Below, in pieces: positions 8,854 to 18,886 of a stretch of 64,000 nucleotides of DNA (positions are counted from its first letter, which is position 1; every line of letters begins with the position of its first letter). The translations under genes and the position numbers were made by a program. A model generated the notes under the pieces. It saw only the letters and a list, made by a program, of their open reading frames with translations. It was not told the origin of the DNA and did no database searches. This DNA comes from Veillonella seminalis (GTDB taxonomy: Bacteria; Bacillota; Negativicutes; Veillonellales; Veillonellaceae). The stretch spans positions 1-64,000 of the forward strand of contig NZ_RQUZ01000004.1 in the NCBI RefSeq assembly GCF_003992065.1. The letters run 5' to 3'.

Positions 8854-9939
8854 CTATACAGTTTTCACCACATCGGCCAATAATTTATACGAATATGCTT
8901 GTGCAGTTTGATCGTAAATTAAGCTCTGCGCCATAATTTCTTCAAACGTTACACGCTTTTGCAAGTCCTGTAACTGTTTAGCCGCCGTAGCCGGACTGCC
9001 TATCAACGAAACGGAGGTCATCTGTCTTACTACCGCTTGTTCTCTGAAAGCAATGTCCTCGGCTCTAAAGGAAATAGGACCAAAATGAGGTGCTCGTTTG
9101 GCTTCCACATAATTATCCCAAAGTTCAGCTTCTGATTCTACCGGTGGCTGTAAGCCTTGATTCCTACCGGTGATAATATCAATAAAGCGTTGCGTCTGCG
9201 TTGTCGCCAATCGTTTAGCCTCTTCATCGGTATCTGCCAATACGGCATTCAAACCTAAGATAACATATGGTTTTGACAACACTTTGGACGGTTTAAAACG
9301 TTCCCGATAAATAGCTACGGCTTCTTCCATCATTGCCGGTGCAAAATGAGAGGCAAAGGAATATGGCAAGCCTAATTCAGACGCCAAATACGCACTGTCC
9401 GTACTGGAGCCTAATATGTAAAACGGCACTTGAAGTCCGGCTGCCGGATAAGCATGAACACCATTCGTATCATCAAAATAGCCTTTTAATTCACGCAACT
9501 CTTCGGCAAAATCAGTATATAGATTATTTGTGCGTCGAAGTGCACGTGCGGTTACCTGATCAGTACCCGGAGCGCGACCTAAGCCCAAATCTAAGCGGTT
9601 AGGATATAAAGTTTCTAATGTACCATATTGTTCTGCTACCAAGTACGGACTCTGATTCGGTAACATAACACCACCGGAGCCGACACGAATTGTTTTAGTA
9701 TTAGCCAAAGTATGTTGAATCAAAAGTTGAGTCGCACTACTCCCCAAGGATTTCATATTATGGTGCTCGGCAATCCAATAACGCTCATAACCGTAACTTT
9801 CTACGGCCTGAGCCAAGGTAATCATATCTTTATAGGCATCAAGATATGTCTGACCTGCTCGCAAAGGCACCAAATTTAACATAGACACCTTTAGGCTTGC
9901 TTGTGTTTTATTTACATCTTGCTTATTTTCTTCCATCAT
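8854..9939 (-). CDS. Luciferase-like flavin-dependent monooxygenase (LLM class)
   Basis: This 361-residue protein belongs to the bacterial luciferase-like family (YhbW/MsnO8 subgroup). It shows SMLNLVPLRAGQT near the N-terminus, YRYWIAEHHNM (the conserved His-containing segment), GSGGVMLPNQSPYLVAEQYGTLETL, the family signature LDLGLGRAPGTD and ILGSSTDSAYLASELGLPYSFASHF. These enzymes use reduced flavin and oxygen; the substrate of this subgroup is mostly unknown. The start follows AAGGAG; ATG 9939 or 9936 are both possible. It is a single-gene unit with its own terminator and a palindrome and leader hairpin upstream. Confidence 0.85.
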   Translation of the reverse strand: MMEENKQDVNKTQASLKVSMLNLVPLRAGQTYLDAYKDMITLAQAVESYGYERYWIAEHHNMKSLGSSATQLLIQHTLANTKTIRVGSGGVMLPNQSPYLVAEQYGTLETLYPNRLDLGLGRAPGTDQVTARALRRTNNLYTDFAEELRELKGYFDDTNGVHAYPAAGLQVPFYILGSSTDSAYLASELGLPYSFASHFAPAMMEEAVAIYRERFKPSKVLSKPYVILGLNAVLADTDEEAKRLATTQTQRFIDIITGRNQGLQPPVESEAELWDNYVEAKRAPHFGPISFRAEDIAFREQAVVRQMTSVSLIGSPATAAKQLQDLQKRVTFEEIMAQSLIYDQTAQAYSYKLLADVVKTV

Positions 9940-9969
9940 ATATATCTCCTTATATTTGATTATTTTCTC

Positions 9970-10005
9970 GGAGTCACCGCTTCATCTTCTTCAACGAAGG
10001 ACTCC
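9970..10005 (-). promoter_or_regulatory. Leader hairpin before the luciferase-like gene
   Basis: GGAGTC (9970-9975) pairs with GACTCC (10000-10005), with a further CTTC/GAAG pairing inside. It lies in the expected 5' leader, about 30 bases upstream of the start. It may be a regulatory structure; no known riboswitch class is recognised. Confidence 0.35.
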
Positions 10006-10031
10006 TTAGTTTTTATCAAATCTATATTTCG

Positions 10032-10049
10032 TGATATAAATATATATCA
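10032..10049. promoter_or_regulatory. Perfect 18-base palindrome upstream of the luciferase-like gene
   Basis: TGATATA-AATA-TATATCA has exact 7-base arms and lies ~95 bases before the start codon. Its size and base content resemble MarR-family operators. No regulator gene is adjacent, so the binding protein is unknown. Confidence 0.4.
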
Positions 10050-10162
10050 TGGAATTATTATATGTTTTATTTTATTCGATGTCAACGATACATTTAAATA
10101 TTCCTATGTAGTTATTTATCTTATCTCAGATAATCCCCCATCGGCGCGGATTTATTTACTTC

Positions 10163-11092
10163 CTACATAAGATTAGACAACGACCTCATAATGAGATCCA
10201 CATCTTGATTTTCAAGCTCTTGGATAATATGCAAATATGTCTTCTGAGTTGTAGTCATACTGGCATGCCCAAGCCGCCTGGCAACACTGGCAATGGAAAC
10301 TCCGGCAAACAACAAAATCGATGCGTGAGTATGACGCAAACCATGAACTGAAATCACAGGAATATCCAGCTTTCGGCAGCACCGTTCAAGCAAGTCATTT
10401 ACAGTCGAGTTATATACCTTGTCCTTGCGTATAAAAATTGGTTTATCCGGTGGCAAATCTTTGACTAAAAAGGCAAATTGCATGATAACCTGCCAATCAA
10501 TCTGAATTTTGCGAACCGACGACTTATTCTTCGTTGGTGAAAAACCACCACCGTTTTTGTAATCCCATGTCTTACTAACCGATAGGGTTTGATGGGCAAA
10601 ATCAAAATCGGCCGGTGTAATAGCCAATGCTTCTGAAAAACGCATGCCCGTCTTAGCTATCAGCAAAATAAACCAGTCCCAGTTAACTTCATCACCGAGA
10701 TCAAGACTTTTTAGCAAGGTGTGTAACTCAAACTGATTCAAATATTTAATCTTCTTTTGCGCTTGTGCTTTCCCTTTGATAATAACCTTGCGTGTCGGGT
10801 CTCGAGGAATCAGACCTTCATCAACCGCATCAAGGATGGCTCCCTTCAACTGATGATGAAAATCCATAGTCGTTTGCCGCTCATGTTCCTTAGCATACTC
10901 ATTGATGATTTGCTGATACGTCACGCGCGTCACATCACAAAGCCTGAGCTCCGGAGCCAGTCGTTGCAACCAAGCAAGACTCATATGATACTTAGATAAC
11001 GTAACATTACGAATAGCGCCTTCTTTATAAACCGCTACCCAATTACGATAATAGTCCGTTAAATAATCCGTTGCTTTATTTACAATTGACAT
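10163..11092 (-). CDS. Tyrosine recombinase / phage-type integrase
   Basis: This is a phage-integrase-family recombinase of about 309 residues. The N-terminal SAM-like DNA-binding domain is followed by the catalytic domain with the Arg box (KTGMRFSEALAITPADFDF), HGLRHTHASIL (His-x-x-Arg), LGHASMTTTQKTYLH and the terminal Tyr nucleophile. The ATG at 11092 is chosen because AAGGAGGC precedes it at proper distance; an upstream in-frame start at 11131 gives a basic 13-residue extension. It lies downstream of hsdR, where recombinases often shuffle hsdS cassettes. It could equally be the remnant of an integrated element. Confidence 0.85.
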   Translation of the reverse strand: MSIVNKATDYLTDYYRNWVAVYKEGAIRNVTLSKYHMSLAWLQRLAPELRLCDVTRVTYQQIINEYAKEHERQTTMDFHHQLKGAILDAVDEGLIPRDPTRKVIIKGKAQAQKKIKYLNQFELHTLLKSLDLGDEVNWDWFILLIAKTGMRFSEALAITPADFDFAHQTLSVSKTWDYKNGGGFSPTKNKSSVRKIQIDWQVIMQFAFLVKDLPPDKPIFIRKDKVYNSTVNDLLERCCRKLDIPVISVHGLRHTHASILLFAGVSIASVARRLGHASMTTTQKTYLHIIQELENQDVDLIMRSLSNLM

Positions 11093-11093
11093 A

Positions 11094-11132
11094 AGTGCCT
11101 CCTTCCTACGCCGACGAAGGATTGGAGGCACT
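11094..11132 (-). promoter_or_regulatory. Hairpin sequestering the integrase ribosome binding site
   Basis: AGTGCCTCC (11094-11102) and GGAGGCACT (11124-11132) are exact complements. On the transcript the 3' arm contains the GGAGG Shine-Dalgarno 4-8 bases before the integrase ATG, so folding would mask translation initiation. On the other strand the stem is followed by ATTTTT and could act as a terminator. Confidence 0.55.
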
Positions 11133-11205
11133 ATTTTTATACAGTCTTATTTTTCTTTTACATTTAGAGCTTATCGCCGATAGCATTTCACTCTTTTGTA
11201 TCGTT

Positions 11206-14200
11206 TTACTCGCCAACTTTTTCTACGTTGTCTTCTTCATCCGGATCTTGAATATCAAATCCACCTTCAAGCACAAATTTTGTAAGCAACTCATCTACGC
11301 GATTATTTACGCGGAATGGCGGCAACTTCTTCTTATCTACTTTTGTAAAATATTCTTGTGCTTTTTCTCTAACAACCGTAGCTTTAAGCGCATCAAAACG
11401 GCCATATTCATTCAGATTATCTTTAGTTACATGAGCATCCATTAAGTTGGTCAAAAGCGTTTCATCAATCCCAAGATAGGTTGAAATCTTTTTATTTTGT
11501 TGATTCTTAGCAGCCGTCACATACTCGGTCACATACTCTCTGAATGTTTTGCCCGGTACAAGGCTTACATCACCGGTCTGTATATCATGAAGGAAAATAT
11601 TGGCATACTTCTGTTCTTCTTGTGAAAGGAAGGCAAAGGATTTGTGCAAATCGGTCAACGTTTCCTCTATCATAGCCGGGTCGGAATTTGGGTCATCTAA
11701 TTGTTTGCGCCATTTTTCAAAACGCGAATTCATATAGTCATTGTCAATGACACCGGTATTCTGTTCCGTAAGATATGGATCAATCGGGAATGTAATTTCC
11801 TCAGGGCCATCATCCGTCGGTGAATCACCAGGCTTTCGCAATTCTTTATAACGTTGATCAAGAATCAGATAGTCATCTTCCGTAGGTATCAAGTAAATGA
11901 TTTCTTCCACACTGGTATCTTCAACATCAACTAATGAGGAATATTCCCTTTTATCCCATGAAAAACCTTGAAGTCTAGCTGCTTGCATATAAGTTGAAAA
12001 TTCGCGGAATAATTTTGCAAACTTAGCTTTAGATGGTATATCCTCCGGTAATCTATCCAAATCAGGCACGCCGGCACTTTTAAAAATAGCCACCATTTCG
12101 TTAAATGTCGCATTCATATGGCGCACATTATCCGGCAAATGATCGGCAAAAAGGCCTTGCGGACGGTCACCAGAGTAAAGCTGCACAGCATCTTCAATAT
12201 TCCGCTTCATCGTGTGAGGCATACGATAATAACGAATTGAGCCAAATGGTTTTTCATTAATGTTAAAAAGACGGTTCGTTCGTGAAAAAGCCTGAATTAA
12301 GTTCTGATAAACCATCACTTTATCCAGATACAAAACATTAATCCACTTTGAGTCAAAACCTGTCAGCATCTGATTCACTACAATCAAAAGCTCCAGCTGA
12401 AATTCACGGTTTACCCGTTCATATGGTTTCTTATGAGCTAAACGAGCCGACACATCTTTTTTATACTTAGCATAGCCGCCAATATCAAAGTTCTGACCAA
12501 AAATAGAATTATAGTCCTCAAGCATAATCTTTAAGCCATCTTCTTTAAAAAGTGAGCGGTCCCCGCCCTTATTATCAATTGTCGGATCAAAAAGACCGGC
12601 CACCTTTAAATCAGGATATCGTTCTCTAAATTTACGATAATAGCGAACGGCTTCCGGAATGCTGCTAGTGGCAAATATGGCATGAAATTGATTATTCCGC
12701 GATAGAGTCAGCCAGTTTTCAGCAATATCTTCAACCACAGCCCATTCATAGTCATCATTCGTCCAAGCTTCTTCGCCTAAATAATCTTCAATACCCTTTT
12801 GGTATTTCCCATCATCCAGTTGTTTGCCTGCCATAGGAACTTCATTCGGTGACATAAAGTGATAGTATTTTTTACTCATAACTGGATCTTCGATAGCTTC
12901 TTCGAGCGATTGAGCCCCCGATTCCTTCACAGCCACCCGCTGGCGTAATTCCTTGTCTTTATACACCATGACCATAGTCGGGTCGAAGCCCAACACGTTT
13001 TTATCACGAATACCATCAGCAATACTGTAACGATGCAGCTCATCGCCAAAAATATCCGCCGTTGTCGTCATAACTTGTTCGTTTTCACGGAACACCGGCG
13101 TGCCGGTAAAACCAAAGAAGAGTGCATTCGGGAACGTAGCCTTAATCGTGGAGAGCATGTCGCCAAACGTAGAGCGGTGACATTCGTCAATAATAAACAC
13201 AAGTCGCTTCGACTTCATATCTTCAAGGTCTTTGGCCCTCATTTTGCTGACCGCATCCTCTTTAATGTTGCTCATTTTTTGAATCGAAGACACAATCAAA
13301 GTATTTTTCGGATCAGAACTCTTCAACTTACTAATAAGCATGATGGTATCTTCCGTTTCCTGCACATCATCCGCATTATCCGCAAACGCCCGATACTCCT
13401 TGAGTGACTGCGTCCCCAATTCGATGCGGTCCATCAAGAAAATAACCTTATCCGCATCTTTTGAATTTGCAATAAGCTGCGCCGATTTAAAAGACGTCAT
13501 CGTCTTACCGGAGCCCGTAGTATGCCAAATATAACCGCCCAGCTGATTCCCTTCATGCCAGTTATTTTTAGACACACGGTCAGAAATCTTATTCGACGCA
13601 TAGTACTGATAACTACGCATTACTTTTAAAACTCCGTCGGAATCATCGGCAACCGTGTAAAAACCTACCAATTGATGTGCCATTGGAATGGATAATAACC
13701 GTTCTGCCACTATTTTCCAGTCATTGATTGGGTCATTATTCAAGTCAGCCCAATGGAAGTAAAAGTCAGAGTTAAAACGCCCATCAGGTCCCGGATTGGC
13801 AAAGTATAAGGCTTCAGACGGATTCATAGCCACGAAGATTTGAATTAATGAGAAAATCCCAGAAAACAGCCCTTCATGTGCATACTTTTCAATCTGATTA
13901 GCCGCTTCAATGACAGGTACACCGGACTTTTTCAGTTCAATGTGAAAAACCGGCATACCATTGATAAGGAGCATCAAATCACCGCGTCTATCCTGCAACA
14001 CCTTTTCACGACGGTCAAAACGAGGCTGTTGTACGATTTGGTAACGACTTTGACCGGCTGCAATTTCCATACGGTCATAAATTTTAAGACTTACTTCCTT
14101 GCCGTAATGCAAAGTATCATCCGGATTTTTGCGAATAATACTTACCGTTTTACCGTTAATAAAGCCATTTAAAGCTAAAGGAGTGCGAAGTCGGCGGATT

Positions 14201-14409
14201 TGTTCCAAAAGGTCATCCATTTCTTCCTTAATAAGCGGATAATCCCCCAGACGATCGATGTCACGGTTATTTTCAAAGAGAATATTAGCCCAGTTTTGAA
14301 GCAAATCTTCTTCAGTCGGATTTTTAAGAACGTCTTTTTCCCAGCCATAACGCTGCAACGCAGTAATCAGAGCCGCTTCAAAATCTGATTCTTTGTTAAA
14401 ATTATCCAT
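11206..14409 (-). CDS. hsdR: Type I restriction enzyme, R subunit
   Basis: This ~1067-residue HsdR is the DNA translocase and nuclease of a type I restriction system. The ATG at 14409 follows AAAGGAGT. The N-terminal nuclease domain carries MPVFHIELKKSG (the E-x-K of the PD-(D/E)XK core). The SF2 motor has WHTTGSGKTMTSFKSAQL (Walker A), VFIIDECHRSTFGDM (DECH box) and FFGFTGTPVF, plus the helicase C half with QAFSRTNRLF. The C-terminal region contacts the methylase. It starts 42 bases inside the end of the silent hsdS cassette. The subunit looks intact, but restriction needs an active HsdM-HsdS partner and hsdM is broken here. Confidence 0.93.
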   Translation of the reverse strand: MDNFNKESDFEAALITALQRYGWEKDVLKNPTEEDLLQNWANILFENNRDIDRLGDYPLIKEEMDDLLEQIRRLRTPLALNGFINGKTVSIIRKNPDDTLHYGKEVSLKIYDRMEIAAGQSRYQIVQQPRFDRREKVLQDRRGDLMLLINGMPVFHIELKKSGVPVIEAANQIEKYAHEGLFSGIFSLIQIFVAMNPSEALYFANPGPDGRFNSDFYFHWADLNNDPINDWKIVAERLLSIPMAHQLVGFYTVADDSDGVLKVMRSYQYYASNKISDRVSKNNWHEGNQLGGYIWHTTGSGKTMTSFKSAQLIANSKDADKVIFLMDRIELGTQSLKEYRAFADNADDVQETEDTIMLISKLKSSDPKNTLIVSSIQKMSNIKEDAVSKMRAKDLEDMKSKRLVFIIDECHRSTFGDMLSTIKATFPNALFFGFTGTPVFRENEQVMTTTADIFGDELHRYSIADGIRDKNVLGFDPTMVMVYKDKELRQRVAVKESGAQSLEEAIEDPVMSKKYYHFMSPNEVPMAGKQLDDGKYQKGIEDYLGEEAWTNDDYEWAVVEDIAENWLTLSRNNQFHAIFATSSIPEAVRYYRKFRERYPDLKVAGLFDPTIDNKGGDRSLFKEDGLKIMLEDYNSIFGQNFDIGGYAKYKKDVSARLAHKKPYERVNREFQLELLIVVNQMLTGFDSKWINVLYLDKVMVYQNLIQAFSRTNRLFNINEKPFGSIRYYRMPHTMKRNIEDAVQLYSGDRPQGLFADHLPDNVRHMNATFNEMVAIFKSAGVPDLDRLPEDIPSKAKFAKLFREFSTYMQAARLQGFSWDKREYSSLVDVEDTSVEEIIYLIPTEDDYLILDQRYKELRKPGDSPTDDGPEEITFPIDPYLTEQNTGVIDNDYMNSRFEKWRKQLDDPNSDPAMIEETLTDLHKSFAFLSQEEQKYANIFLHDIQTGDVSLVPGKTFREYVTEYVTAAKNQQNKKISTYLGIDETLLTNLMDAHVTKDNLNEYGRFDALKATVVREKAQEYFTKVDKKKLPPFRVNNRVDELLTKFVLEGGFDIQDPDEEDNVEKVGE

Positions 14410-15530
14410 AACTTTACTCCTTTTCTTACAAATTTCCATAAATTTTGCTGTCGTTGATGAAGGGTGATGAGGCGATCTAAACGTCTAAAATACTCTCCAA
14501 TGTTCTTTTGTTCATTCTCATTACTTGGTATTGTTAAAGTTGTTTCAAAAAAATCTACTGGAGCAATATTCAATAATCCATGATTTCGTGCCCCCTCAGC
14601 AGCAACTTCACGTACCCCTTTATGCCATAAATTTGTAACATAATAAGAAACGATATAATCTGAATTTACCTTATTTTCATCTAGAATTCTAAACATAATA
14701 TAAAGTGTCGATAAAACCCCATTGTCATAATGTTCAAGACGTTTTATCGCTCCCCATGGAGCATCCATTGACGTACTTTTATTATATGCAAATTCACCTT
14801 TACGAATAAGATAATAATGACTAATATTTTTGCTTGCAATTCGTTTATCAAAAAATTCATCTTGAGCAATTAAACCAAATTGAGCTGATATAGTCAAAGG
14901 AAGTTTAGATTCTAAATTTTCATTTTTTCTTACAACTCGAGTTACAATATCGCCCAACTTACGCTGTTCCCAAACTATACCCAACAAAAATTTTGGCGCA
15001 CTTTTTAGGATATTTAACTTTCGCTGATGAAGGGTGATGAGGTTGTCGAGCCCCTCTAAATAAATCCCGATTTTTCTCTGTTCTTTAAGTGAAGGAACAG
15101 GAATTTCGATTTTTAAGAAATCTGACTCATGTATTCTCCATTGACCGTAGATAACTCCTTGACGCCATTTGACCATTGTGTTTATAAAATCTTTTCTAAC
15201 CAATCTTCGTCCTAAAAAATCCGAATCAGCAATTCCAGTAGGTTGAAAAATGCTGTAAACGGAAGAAATACAAGCTTTTCCGTACTTGTTAAGTCCTATT
15301 GAACCGGTTTCAAGATTATTCGAGCTATAAATAAAATCTCCAAATTCAGTTCTTTTGTATAGCTTATTCTCAGTGTCTGTTACAAGTGAACTTCGGTCAT
15401 ATCGCTCACCTTTGGGCGCAACACCTTCATTAGCAATAAACGCCATCAGTGGATATTCTATACTCATTGGTGCTTGTTCATTACGCTCTATAAGCAGTTC
15501 TCCAACCTTACGCTGTTCCCAGACAACTTT
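14367..15530 (-). pseudogene. Second hsdS cassette lacking a start (silent specificity cassette)
   Basis: The frame encodes two target-recognition domains and the conserved helical repeats (LDNLITLHQRKL and LDRLITLHQRQQ, with WEQRKLG between them). The homology begins upstream of the first ATG (15467) with VVWEQRKVGELL at about 15527-15492, and the frame is open to 15572 without an ATG or Shine-Dalgarno. It therefore looks like a donor cassette rather than an expressed gene. The short direct repeats shared with the upstream hsdS would allow its recognition domains to be exchanged. The 3' end overlaps hsdR. An internal start at 15467 would give a protein missing the start of the first domain. 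Confidence 0.75.
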
Positions 15531-16847
15531 ATAAAAAATGCAAATTTTATAGCTAAATTTTATCCTTCTATTTCAAAATGACACATTAAACGCTTTACGC
15601 TACAATTAAACATTAGTCTATTTATTCTTCCAACTATTTTTAGCAGCCCAAACTTATATAAAATCTATACAAACATTCTTTCCAGCAGAGCTTTCTTTAT
15701 TTTCTGTAATTTTTCTAACTTACTCTGATGAAGGGTGATAAGGTGGTCGAGGTTACGGAAATAATCGCCAATCTTTTTTTGTTCCTCAAATGAAGAGATT
15801 GCAATTTCTTGCGTTGTAAGAAGCGATTGATTTATGCTCGCTTGACTTACTGCTTGATTTGCCCTTGTTTTTGCCCAATTTCTGCATTTTTCTGTGTTGA
15901 GCAAGTATAGTAAAAAATCAGAATTTATATTATTTTCGAGTTGCAATCTCAGAAGGTTAATTCCGTGATAAAGTGGTGAATTTCCTTGATATTTTGCAAC
16001 TTTACCCATATGAGAAATTGAGTTGATATTGCTATACAGAATATCTCCGTGTTTCAGCAAATACATATCATCAGGTTTTTCATTTAAATAACCAACACGA
16101 TTTTCATCAACTATCCCATCTGCGATAGTTTCAATCCTTGTCAAGTGATACTTACCATCCGATAATAAGGAGTCACCCATAAAACCCGAAGTAATCCCAA
16201 CAACCTCCCCTAGCTTACGCTGTTCCCAATCATTAGTAAAACCAGAAAATCTAATTTGAGGCACTTTTTCTCCATTTTTCGGGAAACAATTTTCAAGCAT
16301 GGATTTTTTTATAATTTTTAACTTTTCAAGCTTACGCTGATGAAGGGTGATAAGGTGGTCGAGGTTAGAAAAATATTTTCTAATCTTCTGTTGTTCTTTA
16401 TAGGAAGGATAAGGAAAGTCAATTTTGGCTAAATCTAGATTATGCAAATGTACAACTGATTTTCCCTGTGCCATCTTCGCCATATCGTTATGTGGTTTGC
16501 CATTTGAAATACTGATTGCTAAAAATGCCGAATCAATACCATTTGCTGGTGTAATAACATTCAAGTCTCCACCAAGCAAAACTCCTGATTTTTCAACAAC
16601 TGAAGCGATTGATATATCTTCGGTTGTCTCACCTGATGCGGGAACAATAACTTCTCCGCCTTTACTATAAACTGAGTTTTCTTTTGCATCGGCAAATGTG
16701 TCTACATCTGAAATGACTGTTTCATATTTTGTATAAAGTCTTCCATACAAAATAATCGGAGTTCCATTTTCTTTCAAATCACCTTTCGAATAACCAGCCC
16801 CCTTAGAAAAAGCAACTAGTTTTCCCAACTTACGCTGTTCCCAATCA
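14455..16847. repeat. Direct repeats shared by the two hsdS cassettes
   Basis: Two short repeats recur in the same orientation. Repeat a (CTTACGCTGTTCCCA, encoding WEQRK) is at 16829, 16214, 15507 and 14958. Repeat b (TGATGAAGGGTGAT, encoding ITLHQ) is at 16338, 15726, 15025 and 14455, and is identical over 30 bases between 16338 and 15726. They bracket every target-recognition domain and would support deletion or gene conversion; they are not inverted. Confidence 0.8.
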
Positions 16848-16894
16848 TCACTGAAGCCTTTGAACCTAATTCGCGGGGTTTTTCTTTTTTCCAT
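15665..16894 (-). CDS. hsdS: Type I restriction enzyme, S (specificity) subunit
   Basis: This 409-residue HsdS has two target-recognition domains that each read half of a bipartite DNA target. Each half is flanked by conserved blocks: DDWEQRKLGKLV ... LDHLITLHQRKLEKLK, then NDWEQRKLGEVV ... LDHLITLHQSKLEKLQ. The coiled-coil spacers set the distance between half-sites. The start ATG lies 4 bases after the hsdM stop, typical of the coupled order hsdM-hsdS. The protein looks full length, so it could still guide a methylase if HsdM were supplied from elsewhere. The repeats that encode the conserved blocks recur in the silent cassette downstream. Confidence 0.92.
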   Translation of the reverse strand: MEKRKTPRIRFKGFSDDWEQRKLGKLVAFSKGAGYSKGDLKENGTPIILYGRLYTKYETVISDVDTFADAKENSVYSKGGEVIVPASGETTEDISIASVVEKSGVLLGGDLNVITPANGIDSAFLAISISNGKPHNDMAKMAQGKSVVHLHNLDLAKIDFPYPSYKEQQKIRKYFSNLDHLITLHQRKLEKLKIIKKSMLENCFPKNGEKVPQIRFSGFTNDWEQRKLGEVVGITSGFMGDSLLSDGKYHLTRIETIADGIVDENRVGYLNEKPDDMYLLKHGDILYSNINSISHMGKVAKYQGNSPLYHGINLLRLQLENNINSDFLLYLLNTEKCRNWAKTRANQAVSQASINQSLLTTQEIAISSFEEQKKIGDYFRNLDHLITLHQSKLEKLQKIKKALLERMFV

Positions 16895-16898
16895 CTCA

Positions 16899-18821
16899 TT
16901 AGCCCCCTATTAATTTCTGCAATTCACGAATACCGGCCATATCAGCTTCCGAGCCGGTAAGTTCTGAAAGCATCGCAGACAATTCTTTTTCAGTTTTTCT
17001 GATTTCTTCTTCGATATCGTTCATTGTTTCAGCATATTTTTTAGATAATACTTCAACACGTTTCGTGAAGTCATTAAGCATAGCTTCAGCGAGCGCTAAG
17101 GTACCTTCTACAATCGGAGTTGCCCATTTTGCATGGAGAAGTTTACGAACATCTTCATCTGAAAGGTTCATAATTGTATCTTTTGTCAAAAGATGCAAGT
17201 CAGTTTCTTCCGTCTTAATTTGACTCTTGAGTTTCTTTTCTTTGTCATTCAAGCTTTGCGCATCTTTAAGTGTCTGAATTAAGGTTTTATTTTCAGCAGC
17301 ATCCTTCTTAAGTTCCGTAATCACGCTCTTAATATTTTTCACGACAAATGCATCATTAGTGTCATTTAAAGCCTCTGAAATGGTTTCCTTATCTTCCTCA
17401 CTCAAAGACTCGAGTAATTCCTCATAAGACCCCGGAATTTCAGAAAGTTCCTCATTTTTCTTCGTCAATGCATCCAATTGTTCAGATAAACAAAGTCGCT
17501 GAACCAAGTCAAAATCCAAAATATGACCTTTCCAGCCGTCCTGAACTTCTACATCTTTATTATTCTTTTTCTTTACGACCATATTGGGATCAACAACTCT
17601 GACAGCATCCATCCCTTCCGTCTGAATGAGTTCCAAATCGCCGGAAATTTCACCGTATTTTTCTTCAAAAATCTCATACGCTTGATATGGATCTAGCAAT
17701 GGAATGCCTGCAAAATGCCCAAATAAATCAGTGGTCAGAGATTCTTCTTTTTTAGGAATAGAAAGTTCCAACGCATCATCAATCAGTTCACGGTCTAAGC
17801 TATCGCCTAAATCGGCAAAACGGTTGCGGAATTGTGTCAAAAACGCCTGCACATCCTTATTCGCTAAGATGGCGGCTTTAATATCTTCGGTATTAACCGA
17901 AACATATTCGTCACCGGTGAAAAGTTCATTTTTCAAAGATGGAAATACCTTCCAGTACTCATTAAAGTCTTCCAATTCGGCCGCAGGAATACCGCCGAAC
18001 ATGGTAGCATAAATATCGTAGGTTTCCGCATTTTCAGAAGAATCCACATAACGAGGAATATTCAAGTTATAATCATTGGCACGAATTTCCTCACGTGTAA
18101 CGACACGAGAATATTTGTCCTGAGTCAATCGGCCCTTCACCGTATCTACAATACGACGAATATCGGAAGCACGAAGTTTATTATTTTTACCTTCTTTAGC
18201 AAAACCTTTTGACGCATCAATGATAAGAACATCCGTATTTTCTCTTTTTTGACGAAGCACCATAATAATCGTCGGAATACCGGTACCGAAGAAAATATTT
18301 GCCGGAAGCCCGATAATCGCATCAATATTATTCTGCTCAATCAGATTTTTACGAATTTGACCTTCTTCACCGCCACGAAACAATACGCCGTGAGGCAAAA
18401 CAATCGTCATAATGCCATCCGGTTTTAAATGGAATAAGTCATGTAATAAAAAAGCGTAGTCTGCTTTAGATTTAGGAGCCAATCCATAACGAGCATAGCG
18501 CGGGTCGTTTTCTTTACCGGATGGCTCCCAACGCTGCGAATACGGTGGATTAGAAACTACCGCATCCACATATAATGGTTCATAAGTACCGGCTGGATCA
18601 GATTCGTCAAAATACGGCCAATCTTCTTCCAGAGTGTCCCCATTACGCGTCATAATATTATCCGGCAAAATGCCGCGCATAACCAAATTCATTCGCGTCA
18701 AATTATAGGTATTAGACTTTAACTCCTGCGCATAGTAGCGAATGCTGTTTTTATCATCCATATATTTTGCCGTCGTTTGACCAATATTGATGAGCAAGCT
18801 ACCCGAACCACTGGTTGGGTC
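16899..18821 (-). pseudogene. hsdM: Type I restriction enzyme, M (methylase) subunit, 5'-truncated
   Basis: The C-terminal ~640 codons of HsdM are present. Homology starts abruptly at DPTSGSG (SAM-binding motif I, 18821-18801). The catalytic NPPYSQRW and a long C-terminal coiled region follow, ending 4 bases before hsdS. The codon immediately upstream of the Asp is a stop, and everything beyond is unrelated GC-rich sequence. The N-terminal domain and start (normally ~200-250 codons) are missing. The first downstream ATG (18797) would give a protein without motif I, so no methylation is expected. The break coincides with the base-composition change. Confidence 0.88.
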
Positions 18822-18886
18822 TCAAAGGTGTCTGTATTTGATACAATCGAACGATAGCAGGGATTTTGAACACCCCCGTGTTCACT
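18822..18886. other. Junction between AT-rich host flank and GC-rich segment
   Basis: These 65 bases lie between the hsdM fragment and the DUF4268 gene. They contain a small inverted repeat (GAACAC and GTGTTC around a CCCC core near 18868) but no coding sequence. The left edge is the break inside hsdM. Confidence 0.5.

Noticed and set aside
14455-16847. Invertible hsdS system driven by the tyrosine recombinase
   Set aside because: Both cassettes and all repeats are in the same orientation, so inversion is not supported; only deletion or gene conversion is.
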